From an uncultured Oscillospiraceae bacterium (GTDB taxonomy: Bacteria > Bacillota > Clostridia > Oscillospirales > Oscillospiraceae): a stretch of 39,716 nt of DNA. The notes under the pieces are model-generated. The model was not told where the DNA came from. It saw nothing but the letters and a program-made list of their open reading frames with translations, and did not search any database. Where the stretch lies: assembly GCA_910587255.1 (NCBI GenBank), contig CAJUKT010000004.1, positions 1 to 39,716 of the forward strand. The letters run 5' to 3'. Position numbers and translations under genes: made by a program. Positions 9,308-17,580 of this stretch are shown piece after piece (the stretch's first letter is position 1; each line of letters begins with the position of its first letter).

Positions 9308-10783
9308 ATGAAAAACATCCCTGACGTAAAACTTGGCCTCATCGCTGTCTCCCGGGACTGCTTCCCCATCGCCCTGAGCGAGAAGCGCCGCGCCGCCATC
9401 AAAGCCGCCTATGCGGGCGACCTCTACGAGTGCCCTGTCACCGTTGAGAACGAGCTGGATATGCTGAAAGCCTTGGCCGATGTGAACGAGCACGGCTGCA
9501 ACGCCCTGGTGGTGTTCCTGGGCAATTTCGGCCCCGAGACCCCCGAGACCCTCATTGCCAAAAACTTTGACGGCCCCTGTATGTTCGTGGCCGCCGCCGA
9601 GGGGGACGGCGACCTCATCAATGGGCGCGGCGACGCCTACTGCGGTATGCTCAACTGCTCCTACAACCTGGGGATGCGCCATCTGAAGGGCTACATCCCG
9701 GAGTACCCCGTGGGCACGGCGGAGGACATCACCAAAATGATTGCGGACTTCGTGCCCATCGCAAGGGCGGTGATCGGCGTGAAGAACCTGAAGATCATCA
9801 CCTTTGGCCCCCGGCCCCAGGACTTTTTTGCCTGCAACGCCCCTATCAAGGGGCTGTATGAGCTGGGCGTAGAGGTGGAGGAGAACTCCGAGCTGGATCT
9901 GCTGGTTTCGTACAAGGAGCACGCGGGCGACCCCCGCATTCCCGCCGTCTGCGACGAGATGGCGGCCGAGATGGGCGAGGGCCGCTTCTACCCGGATTTG
10001 GGCGAGCGGATGGCGCAGTTTGAGCTGACCCTGCTGGATTGGGCGGAGAACCACAAGGGCTCCCGCAAGTATGTGGCCTTCGCGGACAAGTGCTGGCCCG
10101 CGTTCCCCAGCCAGTTCGGCTTTGAGCCCTGCTACGTCAACTCCCGTCTGGCCGCCCGTGGCATCCCCGTGGCCTGCGAGGTGGACATCTATGGCGCGCT
10201 CAGCGAGTACATCGGGGCCTGCGTCAGCGGCGACGCGGTGACCCTGCTGGACATCAACAACTCCGTCCCCGCCCAGATGTGGGAGGAGCAGATTCGCGGC
10301 AAGTACGATTATCAGCTCACCGACACCTTCATGGGCTTCCACTGCGGCAACACCCCCGCCTGCAAGCTGTGCGCCGACCGGGCGGTGAAATACCAGCTCA
10401 TTCAGCACCGCCTGCTGGAGCCCCAGGACAGCGACCCCGACTTCACCCGCGGCACCCTGGAGGCGGACATTGCGCCCTCTGACATCACCTTCTACCGCCT
10501 CCAGTGCGACAGCGAGGGCAATCTGCGCTCCTACATCGCCCAGGGCGAGGTGCTGCCCGTCAAGACCGGCAGCTTTGGCGGCATCGGCGTGTTCGCCATC
10601 CACGAGATGGGCCGGTTCTACCGCCATGTACTGATCCAGAAGCGCTACCCCCACCACGGCGCGGTGGCCTTCGGCCACTACGGCAAGGCGCTGTTCGAGG
10701 TGTTCAAGTTCCTGGGCGTTCAGGATATCGCGTATAATCAGCCCAAGTCCCTGCCCTATCCCACCGAGAATCCCTGGGGTTGA
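9308..10783 (+). CDS. L-fucose/L-arabinose isomerase family protein (COG2407)
   Basis: Cytoplasmic aldose-ketose isomerase of the L-fucose/L-arabinose isomerase superfamily, 491 residues. The N-terminal two thirds form Rossmann-like domains (VVFLGNFGPETPETLIAKN, EGDGDLINGRGD). The metal and active-site region includes ACEVDIYGALSEYIG (about 288-302), LLDINNS and GFHCGNTPACKLC near 347-359. A strong AGGAGG precedes the ATG. With an FGGY kinase and AraD directly downstream, the simplest reading is an AraA-like activity, L-arabinose to L-ribulose, which would make this an arabinose pathway without canonical araA. Xylose or fucose as substrate cannot be excluded; family members differ in specificity. 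Confidence 0.85.
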   Translation: MKNIPDVKLGLIAVSRDCFPIALSEKRRAAIKAAYAGDLYECPVTVENELDMLKALADVNEHGCNALVVFLGNFGPETPETLIAKNFDGPCMFVAAAEGDGDLINGRGDAYCGMLNCSYNLGMRHLKGYIPEYPVGTAEDITKMIADFVPIARAVIGVKNLKIITFGPRPQDFFACNAPIKGLYELGVEVEENSELDLLVSYKEHAGDPRIPAVCDEMAAEMGEGRFYPDLGERMAQFELTLLDWAENHKGSRKYVAFADKCWPAFPSQFGFEPCYVNSRLAARGIPVACEVDIYGALSEYIGACVSGDAVTLLDINNSVPAQMWEEQIRGKYDYQLTDTFMGFHCGNTPACKLCADRAVKYQLIQHRLLEPQDSDPDFTRGTLEADIAPSDITFYRLQCDSEGNLRSYIAQGEVLPVKTGSFGGIGVFAIHEMGRFYRHVLIQKRYPHHGAVAFGHYGKALFEVFKFLGVQDIAYNQPKSLPYPTENPWG

Positions 10784-10788
10784 GCGCC

Positions 10789-12318
10789 ATGGAAAAACTT
10801 TGCCTTGGCATCGAATTGGGCTCCACCCGCATCAAGGCGGTGGCCGTCGATGGACAGCATACCCCTGTGTCCTCCGGGGACTACATCTGGGCGTCCAGCT
10901 ACGAAAACGGCATCTGGACGTATAGCTTGGACGAGGTGTGGAAGGGCCTGAAGACCGCCCTGTCCGGGGTGGAGGGTCGGGAGAATATATGCGCCATGGG
11001 TGTTTCGGCCATGATGCACGGCTACCTTGCTTTCGACAAGGATTGGAACCTGCTGACGCCCTTCCGAACCTGGCAGAACACCGTCACGGGGCAAGCGGCG
11101 GCGGAATTGACAGCCCTGTTCGGCTTCAATATCCCCCAGCGGTGGTCCATCGCCCACCTTTACCAGGCCATTCTGAACGAGGAACCCCACGTTCCCCAGA
11201 TTGCCCATATCACCACCCTGGCGGGTTATGTCCATTATATGCTCACCGGCATCAACGCCGTGGGTGTGGGCGAAACCAGCGGTATGTTCCCCATCAACAG
11301 CGAGGCCCTGGACTACGACAGGGAAATGATGGAGAAGTTTAACGAGTTGGTGAAGTCCCGCGATTTGCCCTGGACGCTGGCCAATATACTGCCCAGCGTG
11401 CTTCCCGCCGGCGCGGACGCGGGCGCGCTCACCGAACGGGGCGCGGCCCTGCTGGACAACCTGCTTACTCCCGGCATCTCCTTTGCCCCCGCCGAGGGCG
11501 ACGCAGGCACCGGCATGACCGCCACCAACGCCGTGGCCCCTCGGACGGGCAACGTGTCGGCGGGTACGTCAATTTTCTCCATGGTGGTTTTGGAAAAGCC
11601 GCTGTCCCGCGTCTACGAGGAAATCGACCTGGTGACTACCCCCACTGGGGCCCCGGTGGCCATGGTGCACTGCAACAACTGCACCAACGATACCAACGCC
11701 TGGGCCGGGGTGTTGCGGGAGACAGCGGAGCTGTTTGGGGCAGCGCCCGATACCAGTGCGTTATACACGAAACTGTACGAAAAGAGCTTAGAGGGCGATA
11801 CTGACTGCGGCGGTGTAATGGTTTGCAACTACCTGGCAGGCGAGGGCGTGACCCACATGGACGAGGGCCGGCCTCTGGTAGTGCGCCGCCCGGACAGCAA
11901 ATTCACCCTGGCCAACTTCTTCCGCGCCCAGCTCTATTCCACAATGGCTACCCTAAAAATCGGCATGGATATTCTGGCGGCGGAGGGGGTCGCCATCGAT
12001 TCCCTCACCGGCCACGGCGGGCTGTTCAAGACTCCGCTGGTGGGCCAGACCTACATGGCCGCCGCCTGCAATGCCCCGGTCGCCTGCATGGAGACGGCGG
12101 GGGAGGGCGGCCCCTACGGCATGGCGCTTTTGGCGGCGTACCGGGTGTGGAAGTCCGGCGGCGAGACGCTGGAGGACTACCTGAACCGCCGCGTGTTCGC
12201 AGGGGTGTCCGGCTCCACCGTCCAGCCGGATGAGGAGACAGTAAACGGCTTCAACGCCTATATGGAGCGGTACAGGGCTCTGCTGGATGTGGAGCGAAAA
12301 GCGGTGGAGGTGCTGTAA
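10789..12318 (+). CDS. FGGY-family carbohydrate kinase (ribulokinase-like)
   Basis: Sugar kinase of the FGGY family, 509 residues. It has the N-terminal motif LGIELGSTRIKAVAVDG with Glu replacing the usual first Asp (the common form is GIDLGT), a GVSAMMHGYLAFD substrate loop, a glycine-rich GNVSAGTSIFSMVV phosphate segment and LTGHGGLFKTP near the C terminus. The Glu variant is also seen in the decayed copy at 16279, so it is a property of this subfamily. Start: ATG 10789 is preferred; an in-frame TTG at 10780 overlapping the isomerase stop is possible, and no strong ribosome site is seen for either, suggesting translational coupling. Between an isomerase and AraD, it probably makes L-ribulose-5-phosphate. 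Confidence 0.84.
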   Translation: MEKLCLGIELGSTRIKAVAVDGQHTPVSSGDYIWASSYENGIWTYSLDEVWKGLKTALSGVEGRENICAMGVSAMMHGYLAFDKDWNLLTPFRTWQNTVTGQAAAELTALFGFNIPQRWSIAHLYQAILNEEPHVPQIAHITTLAGYVHYMLTGINAVGVGETSGMFPINSEALDYDREMMEKFNELVKSRDLPWTLANILPSVLPAGADAGALTERGAALLDNLLTPGISFAPAEGDAGTGMTATNAVAPRTGNVSAGTSIFSMVVLEKPLSRVYEEIDLVTTPTGAPVAMVHCNNCTNDTNAWAGVLRETAELFGAAPDTSALYTKLYEKSLEGDTDCGGVMVCNYLAGEGVTHMDEGRPLVVRRPDSKFTLANFFRAQLYSTMATLKIGMDILAAEGVAIDSLTGHGGLFKTPLVGQTYMAAACNAPVACMETAGEGGPYGMALLAAYRVWKSGGETLEDYLNRRVFAGVSGSTVQPDEETVNGFNAYMERYRALLDVERKAVEVL

Positions 12319-13017
12319 ATGCTGGAGGAACTGAAACAAAAGGTGCTGGAAGCGAACCTGCTCCTGCCCAAATACGGCCTGGTGACATTCACCTGGGGCA
12401 ACGTGTCTGGCATCGACAGGGACAAGGGGCTGGTCGTGATTAAGCCCTCCGGGGTGGAGTATGACGGCATGACCGCCGAGGACATGGTGGTGGTCAGCCT
12501 GGATACCGGGGAGCGGGTGGAGGGCCGCTGGAAACCCTCCAGCGACACCAAAACCCATTTGGAGCTGTACCGGGCGTTCCCCGGAATCGGCGGCATCGTC
12601 CACACCCACAGCCCCCACGCGGTGGCCTGGGCCCAGGCCGGGGAGGACATCCCCTGCTTCGGCACCACCCACGCCGATTACTTTTACGGCTCCATCCCCT
12701 GCGCCCGCCACCTGACCCAGGGGGAGCTGGAGGAGGATTACGAGAAAAACACCGGCGTGGTCATCGTGGAAACCTTCCGGGAGCGGTGCATCGAACCCAC
12801 CGCCGTCCCCGGCGCGATCTGCGCCAGCCACGGCCCATTCACCTGGGGCAAAGACCCGGCCCAGGCGGTGTACCACGCGGTGGTATTGGAGGAAGTTGCA
12901 AAAATGGCCCTGCTCACCCGGCAGGTGCGGCCCTCCGCCAGCCCCGTCCCCCAGCGTATTCAGGATAAGCATTATTTCCGTAAGCACGGGCCGGGGGCCT
13001 ACTATGGCCAGGGCTGA
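12319..13017 (+). CDS. araD: L-ribulose-5-phosphate 4-epimerase
   Basis: Class II aldolase-fold epimerase, 232 residues, the normal AraD length. It converts L-ribulose-5-phosphate to D-xylulose-5-phosphate through a retro-aldol mechanism with Zn2+. The metal ligands His95 and His97 (IVHTHSPH) and His171 (CASHGPF) fall at the same numbers as in E. coli AraD, and the phosphate-binding GNVSG (27-31), KPSG (42-45) and SSD (74-76) motifs are present. The ATG follows the kinase stop directly (TAAATG), so the two are translationally coupled. It links the arabinose branch to xylulose-5-P, which the xylulokinase also produces, and then to transketolase encoded next. Confidence 0.93.
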   Translation: MLEELKQKVLEANLLLPKYGLVTFTWGNVSGIDRDKGLVVIKPSGVEYDGMTAEDMVVVSLDTGERVEGRWKPSSDTKTHLELYRAFPGIGGIVHTHSPHAVAWAQAGEDIPCFGTTHADYFYGSIPCARHLTQGELEEDYEKNTGVVIVETFRERCIEPTAVPGAICASHGPFTWGKDPAQAVYHAVVLEEVAKMALLTRQVRPSASPVPQRIQDKHYFRKHGPGAYYGQG

Positions 13018-13032
13018 AAAGGAGAATCTATC

Positions 13033-13878
13033 ATGACCAAAGAGGAAGAAATCACACTTGGAAAGACGGCCTGCAAGGTGCGCATGGGCGTACTCACCGC
13101 CACCCATGGGGCCAAGGCGGGCCATCCCGGCGGCAGCCTGTCCGCCGCGGATGTGTTTACCTACCTGTATTTCAGGGAACTGAACATTGACCCGCAGAAT
13201 CCTAAGCGGAAAGACCGGGATCGTTTTGTGCTGTCCAAGGGCCACACCGCGCCGGGGCTGTATGCGGCGCTGGCTTACCGGGGGTTCTTCCCAGTGGACG
13301 ACCTGCCCACCCTGCGGCACATTGACAGCTATTTGCAGGGACACCCAAACATGGACGCGGTGCCCGGCGTGGATATGTCCACCGGGTCGCTGGGGCAGGG
13401 CGTCTCCTGCGCGGCGGGAATGGCGCTGGGCCTGAAGCACCAGGGCAGCGCCGCCCGGGTGTATACCCTGCTGGGAGATGGCGAGATGCAGGAGGGCCAG
13501 GTGTGGGAAGCGCTGATGTTTGCCGCCCACTACAGGCTGGACAACATGTGCGTCATCATAGACCACAACGGCCTCCAGATCGACGGCACCAACGAAAAGG
13601 TGATGGGGCTGGGCTCCATCCCGGATAAACTGCGGGCCTTTGGGCTGAATGTGTTCCAGATCGACGGACACGACTTCCAGGCTATGGAAAAGGCCTTTGA
13701 CGCTGCCCGGCAGATCAAGGGCAAGCCCTCCGCCATCGTGCTGGAGACGACCAAGGGCAAGGGCGTGAGCTACATGGAGGGTCAGGTGGGCTGGCACGGC
13801 AAGGCCCCCAACGACGAGGAGTATGCCCGGGGCATGGCGGAGCTGAGCGCTCAGCTGGCGGAACTGGAGGCGGTTTGA
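13033..13878 (+). CDS. Transketolase, N-terminal (TPP-binding) subunit
   Basis: N-terminal half of a split transketolase, 281 residues. It carries the thiamine-diphosphate/Mg2+ motif starting at GDGE (148-151, in LLGDGEMQEGQ) and ending at Asn179 (IIDHNGLQ), and the substrate segment GAKAGHPGGSLSAAD (26-40). Together with the C-terminal subunit encoded one base after its stop, it would transfer C2 units from xylulose-5-phosphate in the pentose phosphate pathway. An AAAGGAG ribosome site precedes the ATG. Two-gene transketolases are common in Firmicutes and archaea, and carrying a copy inside a pentose operon suggests a substrate-induced paralogue of a housekeeping enzyme. Whether another copy exists elsewhere cannot be seen here. 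Confidence 0.93.
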   Translation: MTKEEEITLGKTACKVRMGVLTATHGAKAGHPGGSLSAADVFTYLYFRELNIDPQNPKRKDRDRFVLSKGHTAPGLYAALAYRGFFPVDDLPTLRHIDSYLQGHPNMDAVPGVDMSTGSLGQGVSCAAGMALGLKHQGSAARVYTLLGDGEMQEGQVWEALMFAAHYRLDNMCVIIDHNGLQIDGTNEKVMGLGSIPDKLRAFGLNVFQIDGHDFQAMEKAFDAARQIKGKPSAIVLETTKGKGVSYMEGQVGWHGKAPNDEEYARGMAELSAQLAELEAV

Positions 13879-13879
13879 A

Positions 13880-14815
13880 ATGGCAGATGTGAAAAAAGTC
13901 GCCACCCGGCAGAGCTACGGCGAGGCGCTGAAGGAATTGGGGGCAGCCCATCCCGATGTGGTGGTGCTGGACGCCGACCTGGCCAACGCCACCAAGACGG
14001 AGATCTTCAAAAAGGCGTTCCCAGACCGCCACTTTGACTGCGGCATCGCGGAGAGCGACATGATGTGCGTGGCGGCGGGGCTGTCTACCACGGGGTATGT
14101 GCCCTTTGCCAGCAGCTTTGCCATGTTCGCGGCGGGGCGGGCCTTTGAGCAGGTGCGCAACTCCATCGGTTACCCCCACCTGAACGTGAAGATCGGCGCC
14201 ACCCATGGCGGCATCTCCGTAGGCGAGGACGGGGCCAGCCACCAGTGCTGTGAGGACTTTGCGCTGATGCGCTCCATCCCCGGCATGGTGGTGATGTCAC
14301 CGGCAGACGACGTGGAGACCAAAGCCATGGTGTGGGCCGCCTATGAGCACCAAGGCCCCGTCTATATGCGGTTCAGCCGGTACGGCGCGCCGGTCATCCA
14401 CGACGCAGACCGTTTCACTTTTGAGATTGGGAAAGGTGAAGTCCTGCGGGAGGGTTCCGATGTGGCCCTCATTGCCAACGGCCTGCTGGTGGCGGAGGCG
14501 CTGGAAGCTGCCGAGCTGCTGGCCCAGCAGGGTATCAGCGCCCGTGTCATCGACATGGCCACCATCAAGCCGCTGGACGAGGGTCTGGTACTGAACGCGG
14601 CAAAGGAGTGCGGCAGGCTCGTCACCTGTGAGGAGCACTCCATCATCGGCGGACTGGGCGAGGCGGTGTGCGCCGTCATCGCAAAGCACGGCTTGCCCTG
14701 CCCTGTGGAGCGCATCGGCGTCAACGACGAGTTCGGACACTCCGGCCCTGCCGGGGCACTGTTGGAGCAGTTCGGGTTGTGTGCGGGGCATATTGCGGAA
14801 GCGGCGCATGGCTGA
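13880..14815 (+). CDS. Transketolase, C-terminal subunit
   Basis: Pyrimidine-binding and C-terminal domains of the split transketolase, 311 residues. The conserved glutamate that activates thiamine diphosphate lies in DCGIAESDMMCVAAG (about residues 53-67), followed by FASSFAMFAAGRAFEQ, both hallmarks of the Pyr domain. The C-terminal domain starts near residue 185 (VALIANGLLVAEALEAA). The start codon sits one base after the upstream stop (TGAAATG), so both subunits are made from coupled translation, as needed for a 1:1 complex. It ends 41 bases before uxuA. Confidence 0.93.
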   Translation: MADVKKVATRQSYGEALKELGAAHPDVVVLDADLANATKTEIFKKAFPDRHFDCGIAESDMMCVAAGLSTTGYVPFASSFAMFAAGRAFEQVRNSIGYPHLNVKIGATHGGISVGEDGASHQCCEDFALMRSIPGMVVMSPADDVETKAMVWAAYEHQGPVYMRFSRYGAPVIHDADRFTFEIGKGEVLREGSDVALIANGLLVAEALEAAELLAQQGISARVIDMATIKPLDEGLVLNAAKECGRLVTCEEHSIIGGLGEAVCAVIAKHGLPCPVERIGVNDEFGHSGPAGALLEQFGLCAGHIAEAAHG

Positions 14816-14856
14816 TTCGGCTAACTACATAAGACCTTATTGGAGGAGAAAATCGC

Positions 14857-15933
14857 ATGAAAATGACCTGGCGCTGGTACGGCGAGGGCAACGATCAGAT
14901 CAAGCTGTCCGACATCAAGCAGATCCCGGGGGTGGAGGGCATCGTCTGGGCGCTCCACGACAAGATGCCGGGGGAGGTGTGGCAGCCCGACGAGATCGCC
15001 GCCGTCAAGAAGCAGCTGGACGAGTACGGCTTCAACATGGACGTGGTGGAGTCGGTGAACGTCCACGACGACATCAAGATCGGCCTTCCCACCCAGGATC
15101 AGTACATCGAGAATTACAAGCAGACCATCCGTAACTTGGCCCCCTTCGGGGTGAAGGTGATCTGCTACAACTTCATGCCCGTGTTCGACTGGACCCGCAC
15201 CGACCTGTTCCACCCCGTGGGGGACGGCTCCACCGCCCTCTATTACGAGGCGGCGAAAATCAAGCAGGATCCCCGGGAGATGGCAGACTACGTCATGTCC
15301 TTCACGGAAAAGTACCACATGACCTTCCCCGGCTGGGAGCCGGAGCGGATGGCCAAGCTGGACGAGCTGTTTGAGAAGTACAAGGGCGTCACCAAGGAGA
15401 AGCTGTGGGCCAACTTCAAGTACTTCTTAGAGGCCATCATGCCCACCTGCCATGAGTGCGACATCAAGATGGCGGTGCACATGGACGACCCCCCCTGGGA
15501 CATCTTCGGCCTGCCCCGGCTGTTCACCGATGCCGCCGCGGTGGACTACTTCCTGAAACTGGTGGACGACCCCTATAACTGCCTGACCCTGTGCTCGGGC
15601 TCTCTGAACGCCAACCCGGACAACAACGTGGCGGACATCGTGCGCAAGCACACCGGCCGCATCGCCTTCGCCCACATCCGCAACGTAAAACACTTCCCCA
15701 ACGGGGACTTCTCCGAGGCGGCCCACCGGGACTGCTGCGGCGACACCGGCATTCTGGACATCCTGAAAGCCTACCACGACGCGGGCTGGGAGGGCTACAT
15801 CCGGCCCGACCACGGCCGCCACCTGTGGGGGGAGGGCCCCGGCACCGTGCGGCCCGGCTACGGCCTCTACGACCGGGCCCTGGGCGTCATGTATATGCTG
15901 GGGGTGTGGGACACCCTCGAGAGCGAAGCGTAG
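14857..15933 (+). CDS. uxuA: Mannonate dehydratase
   Basis: TIM-barrel dehydratase of the UxuA family, 358 residues, the usual length. It converts D-mannonate to 2-keto-3-deoxygluconate in glucuronate breakdown. Family signatures include MKMTWRWYGEGN at the start, VHMDDPPWDIFGLPR (metal/substrate region, about 208-222), CSGSLNANPDNNV and IRPDHGRHLWGE near the C terminus. GGAGGAG lies 9 bases before the ATG. The expected partner, an SDR-type mannonate oxidoreductase, is reduced to a 5' stub 150 bases downstream, so the hexuronate branch looks interrupted here. Glucuronate side chains of xylan are a plausible source of its substrate. Confidence 0.93.
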   Translation: MKMTWRWYGEGNDQIKLSDIKQIPGVEGIVWALHDKMPGEVWQPDEIAAVKKQLDEYGFNMDVVESVNVHDDIKIGLPTQDQYIENYKQTIRNLAPFGVKVICYNFMPVFDWTRTDLFHPVGDGSTALYYEAAKIKQDPREMADYVMSFTEKYHMTFPGWEPERMAKLDELFEKYKGVTKEKLWANFKYFLEAIMPTCHECDIKMAVHMDDPPWDIFGLPRLFTDAAAVDYFLKLVDDPYNCLTLCSGSLNANPDNNVADIVRKHTGRIAFAHIRNVKHFPNGDFSEAAHRDCCGDTGILDILKAYHDAGWEGYIRPDHGRHLWGEGPGTVRPGYGLYDRALGVMYMLGVWDTLESEA

Positions 15934-15971
15934 GCGCATAGGGGAGCTTGGAACGAAGCGAGGGCGAGCGA

Positions 15972-15988
15972 TGGGGCCATAGGCCCCA
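15972..15988. other. Perfect hairpin in the uxuA-SDR spacer
   Basis: The spacer 15934-16085 contains no gene. It holds a 7-bp perfect stem TGGGGCC/GGCCCCA with a 3-base loop, enclosed by a wider inverted pair GGCGCAT (15933-15939) and ATGCGCC (16025-16031). No T-run follows, so it is more likely an mRNA processing or stabilising structure than an intrinsic terminator. Confidence 0.45.
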
Positions 15989-16085
15989 GAGACCAGCCCG
16001 AGTCGGAGCGAAAGCGACCCGGCCATGCGCCCAACGCGCAGCTTGACAATGAAACGGGCGTAAACCGTATGAGGAGGAATTACAA

Positions 16086-16265
16086 ATGCTTGATTTACCC
16101 TTGAATGTTGACTTTTCCGGCAAGGTGGTTGTCGTCACCGGCGCGGGCGGCGTGCTGTGCGGCGCCATGGCCCGGGCCTTCGCCCAGGCGGGGGCGAAAG
16201 TTGCCGCCCTGCCGCAGTCGATTTATTTGGAGGTTCCTTATGCTCTGCCAGCCGAAATGATGTAA
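16086..16265 (+). pseudogene. SDR-family oxidoreductase (mannonate/fructuronate reductase-like), 5' remnant
   Basis: A strong ribosome site (GAGGAGG) and ATG open a 59-residue frame whose first ~42 residues are the start of a short-chain dehydrogenase: FSGKVVVVTGAGGVLCGAMA is the Rossmann NAD(P)-binding strand and glycine motif, followed by ARAFAQAGAKVAAL. A functional SDR needs about 250-280 residues including the Ser-Tyr-Lys triad; here the homology breaks off and an unrelated tail of 17 residues ends in a stop. The position after uxuA matches the usual place of an SDR-type mannonate oxidoreductase in Clostridia. It is best read as a gene cut by a deletion whose far end lies in or near the kinase remnant that follows. 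Confidence 0.75.
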
Positions 16266-16278
16266 GGAGACAGAGGCA

Positions 16279-16486
16279 ATGAAAAACATATGCCACGGCA
16301 TCGAATTTGGATCTGCCAGCATCAAGGCTGTCACCATCGGCAGCAGTTTCAAGCCAATTCCCTTCGGCGACTACACCTGAGCCAGCAGCGGCGGAGCTCA
16401 CCATACTGTTTGACTTCAACATCCCCCAGCGGTGGAGCGTTGCCCGCCTCTATGTGGAGAGCGAGGAGCTGCTGGGCGGCGTGTAG
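16279..16486 (+). pseudogene. Decayed FGGY carbohydrate kinase remnant
   Basis: Starts with AAGGAG and an ATG giving MKNICHGIEFGSASIKAV, which aligns with the N terminus of the intact kinase at 10789 (MEKLCLGIELGSTRIKAV). A Trp codon of the parent has become TGA at 16378. After a few more matching codons an internal deletion of about 60 codons joins, with a frame change, to a second segment FDFNIPQRWSVARLY that matches FGFNIPQRWSIAHLY of the intact kinase (about residues 107-121). It then ends at TAG 16484. At least three lesions (nonsense, deletion with frameshift, loss of the C-terminal three quarters) exclude function. It comes from a second, diverged kinase rather than a recent copy, because many codons differ. 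Confidence 0.85.
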
Positions 16487-16546
16487 ATGAATAACAACCG
16501 CGTAGGACAATCTAACCCCTTGCAGTTGCGTATAGGAACAGATGTC

Positions 16547-17251
16547 ATGAAACAGGATATCGTGCTTGTTTGCCGCAAAACCGAACACACTATCCATGTA
16601 TGCGACTTCTTGCGCGATCATCACATTGACTCGGCTATAATAGAAGATGCGGTGGATTTATGGGCAGGGCTGTCATCGTGCAACCCTGCCTTTTTATTGC
16701 TTGATTTTAGTAATAAAGGAAATGAAATCCTTTTCTCTCGACTTTCTATCAGCGCCATGCGGCCATTGCCATACATCATTATCGCGGATGCCTTTCCCAA
16801 TGGCGCAGCGCGGGCCGCTGTACTCAATCGCGGCGTGGATGCCTGCGTGGAAACACCGCTGATTGCCGATGAGGTGCTGGCTGTTATCAACGCCGTTCTC
16901 CGCCGAGAACAGAGAATCGCACGGTTGAAGCTGGGCAGAACGCTGACGCGCATAAAACACAAAGAGCTGGTTATTGATCCAATGTGCAGAACGGTGGAGA
17001 TGCAAGAGAAGCCAATCCATCTGACTACCAAAGAATTTGATGTTCTCCTTCTTTTGGCATCTAAAGCGGGGACAGCTTTGACCAAAGAGGAAATATACGA
17101 GACTGTATGGAATGCGAGCCGGGACTACATGGGTACCCAGGTATCCGATCACATTTTTACGCTTCGCCGGAAGCTGGGGCTGGACAAAAAAGATCAAACT
17201 TATATTCAGACTGTGTTCGGTGTGGGCTACCGTTTTTCCACAAGTGAATAG
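16547..17251 (+). CDS. Winged-helix (OmpR/PhoB-type) response regulator with degenerate receiver
   Basis: DNA-binding regulator of 234 residues from ATG 16547. The N-terminal half has receiver-like alternation and keeps an Asp at the phosphorylation position (Asp53 in FLLLDFSNKG), but the acidic pair expected after strand 1 is missing (IVLVCRKTEH) and the conserved Lys-Pro is Thr-Pro (VETPLI, about 102-106). The C-terminal half (about 135-232) is a clear winged helix: HLTTKEFDVLLLLASKAG, SDHIFTLRRKL and the closing TVFGVGYRF. An earlier in-frame ATG (16487) abuts the kinase remnant and adds 20 residues unlike the family. No histidine kinase is adjacent. Composition is visibly more A/T-rich than the sugar operon, so it may belong with the mobile segment. 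Confidence 0.82.
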   Translation: MKQDIVLVCRKTEHTIHVCDFLRDHHIDSAIIEDAVDLWAGLSSCNPAFLLLDFSNKGNEILFSRLSISAMRPLPYIIIADAFPNGAARAAVLNRGVDACVETPLIADEVLAVINAVLRREQRIARLKLGRTLTRIKHKELVIDPMCRTVEMQEKPIHLTTKEFDVLLLLASKAGTALTKEEIYETVWNASRDYMGTQVSDHIFTLRRKLGLDKKDQTYIQTVFGVGYRFSTSE

Positions 17252-17321
17252 TACATATGCGTCAATCAAGTCGATTTGTGTCAATATTTGTCGAGCGATT
17301 CCAAAAAAATCCGAAAACTTT

Positions 17322-17351
17322 TTCACGTTTTGTTCTCATTTTCGGTATAAA
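17322..17351 (+). promoter_or_regulatory. Possible promoter upstream of a small ORF
   Basis: TATAAA at 17346-17351 with a weak -35-like TTCACG at 17322-17327 (18-base spacer), in the A/T-rich part of the 17252-17580 spacer. Apart from this and the small frame at 17402, I see nothing else in that spacer. Confidence 0.3.
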
Positions 17352-17401
17352 ATTACAGAATGTTACAAGATAAGGAAAGCACAGCGCAGGAGGTGGTCAT
17401 C

Positions 17402-17491
17402 GTGCCCACTTATCAGAGCATAAATATCTGCTTTCGCACAATGCGGGGCCCGCCCAAAGTAATATGCTCATTGACAGACGCAAATCGGTAA
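17402..17491 (+). CDS. Possible 29-residue small ORF or leader peptide
   Basis: A GTG-initiated frame of 29 codons preceded by a very good ribosome site (AGGAGGTG, 17399 end region, 5 bases before the GTG). The peptide begins VPTYQSINICF and contains two Cys and a basic stretch; I do not recognise it. It precedes the sigma-like gene by 89 bases. The ribosome site is the only real support. It may be a leader peptide of the mobile segment or chance. Confidence 0.3.
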   Translation: MPTYQSINICFRTMRGPPKVICSLTDANR

Positions 17492-17580
17492 TAACAGTCA
17501 GCTTTAGACCGACTCGGGATCCGTGCTGGTCTGACGGCAACTGCTCCTATAGGGAAACTGTCTGAAAAGGATCTGAGAAA

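Noticed and set aside
16487..16546. Upstream ATG as start of the response regulator
   Set aside because: It adds 20 residues unlike a receiver N terminus and directly abuts the pseudogene stop; ATG 16547 begins at strand 1 of the domain.
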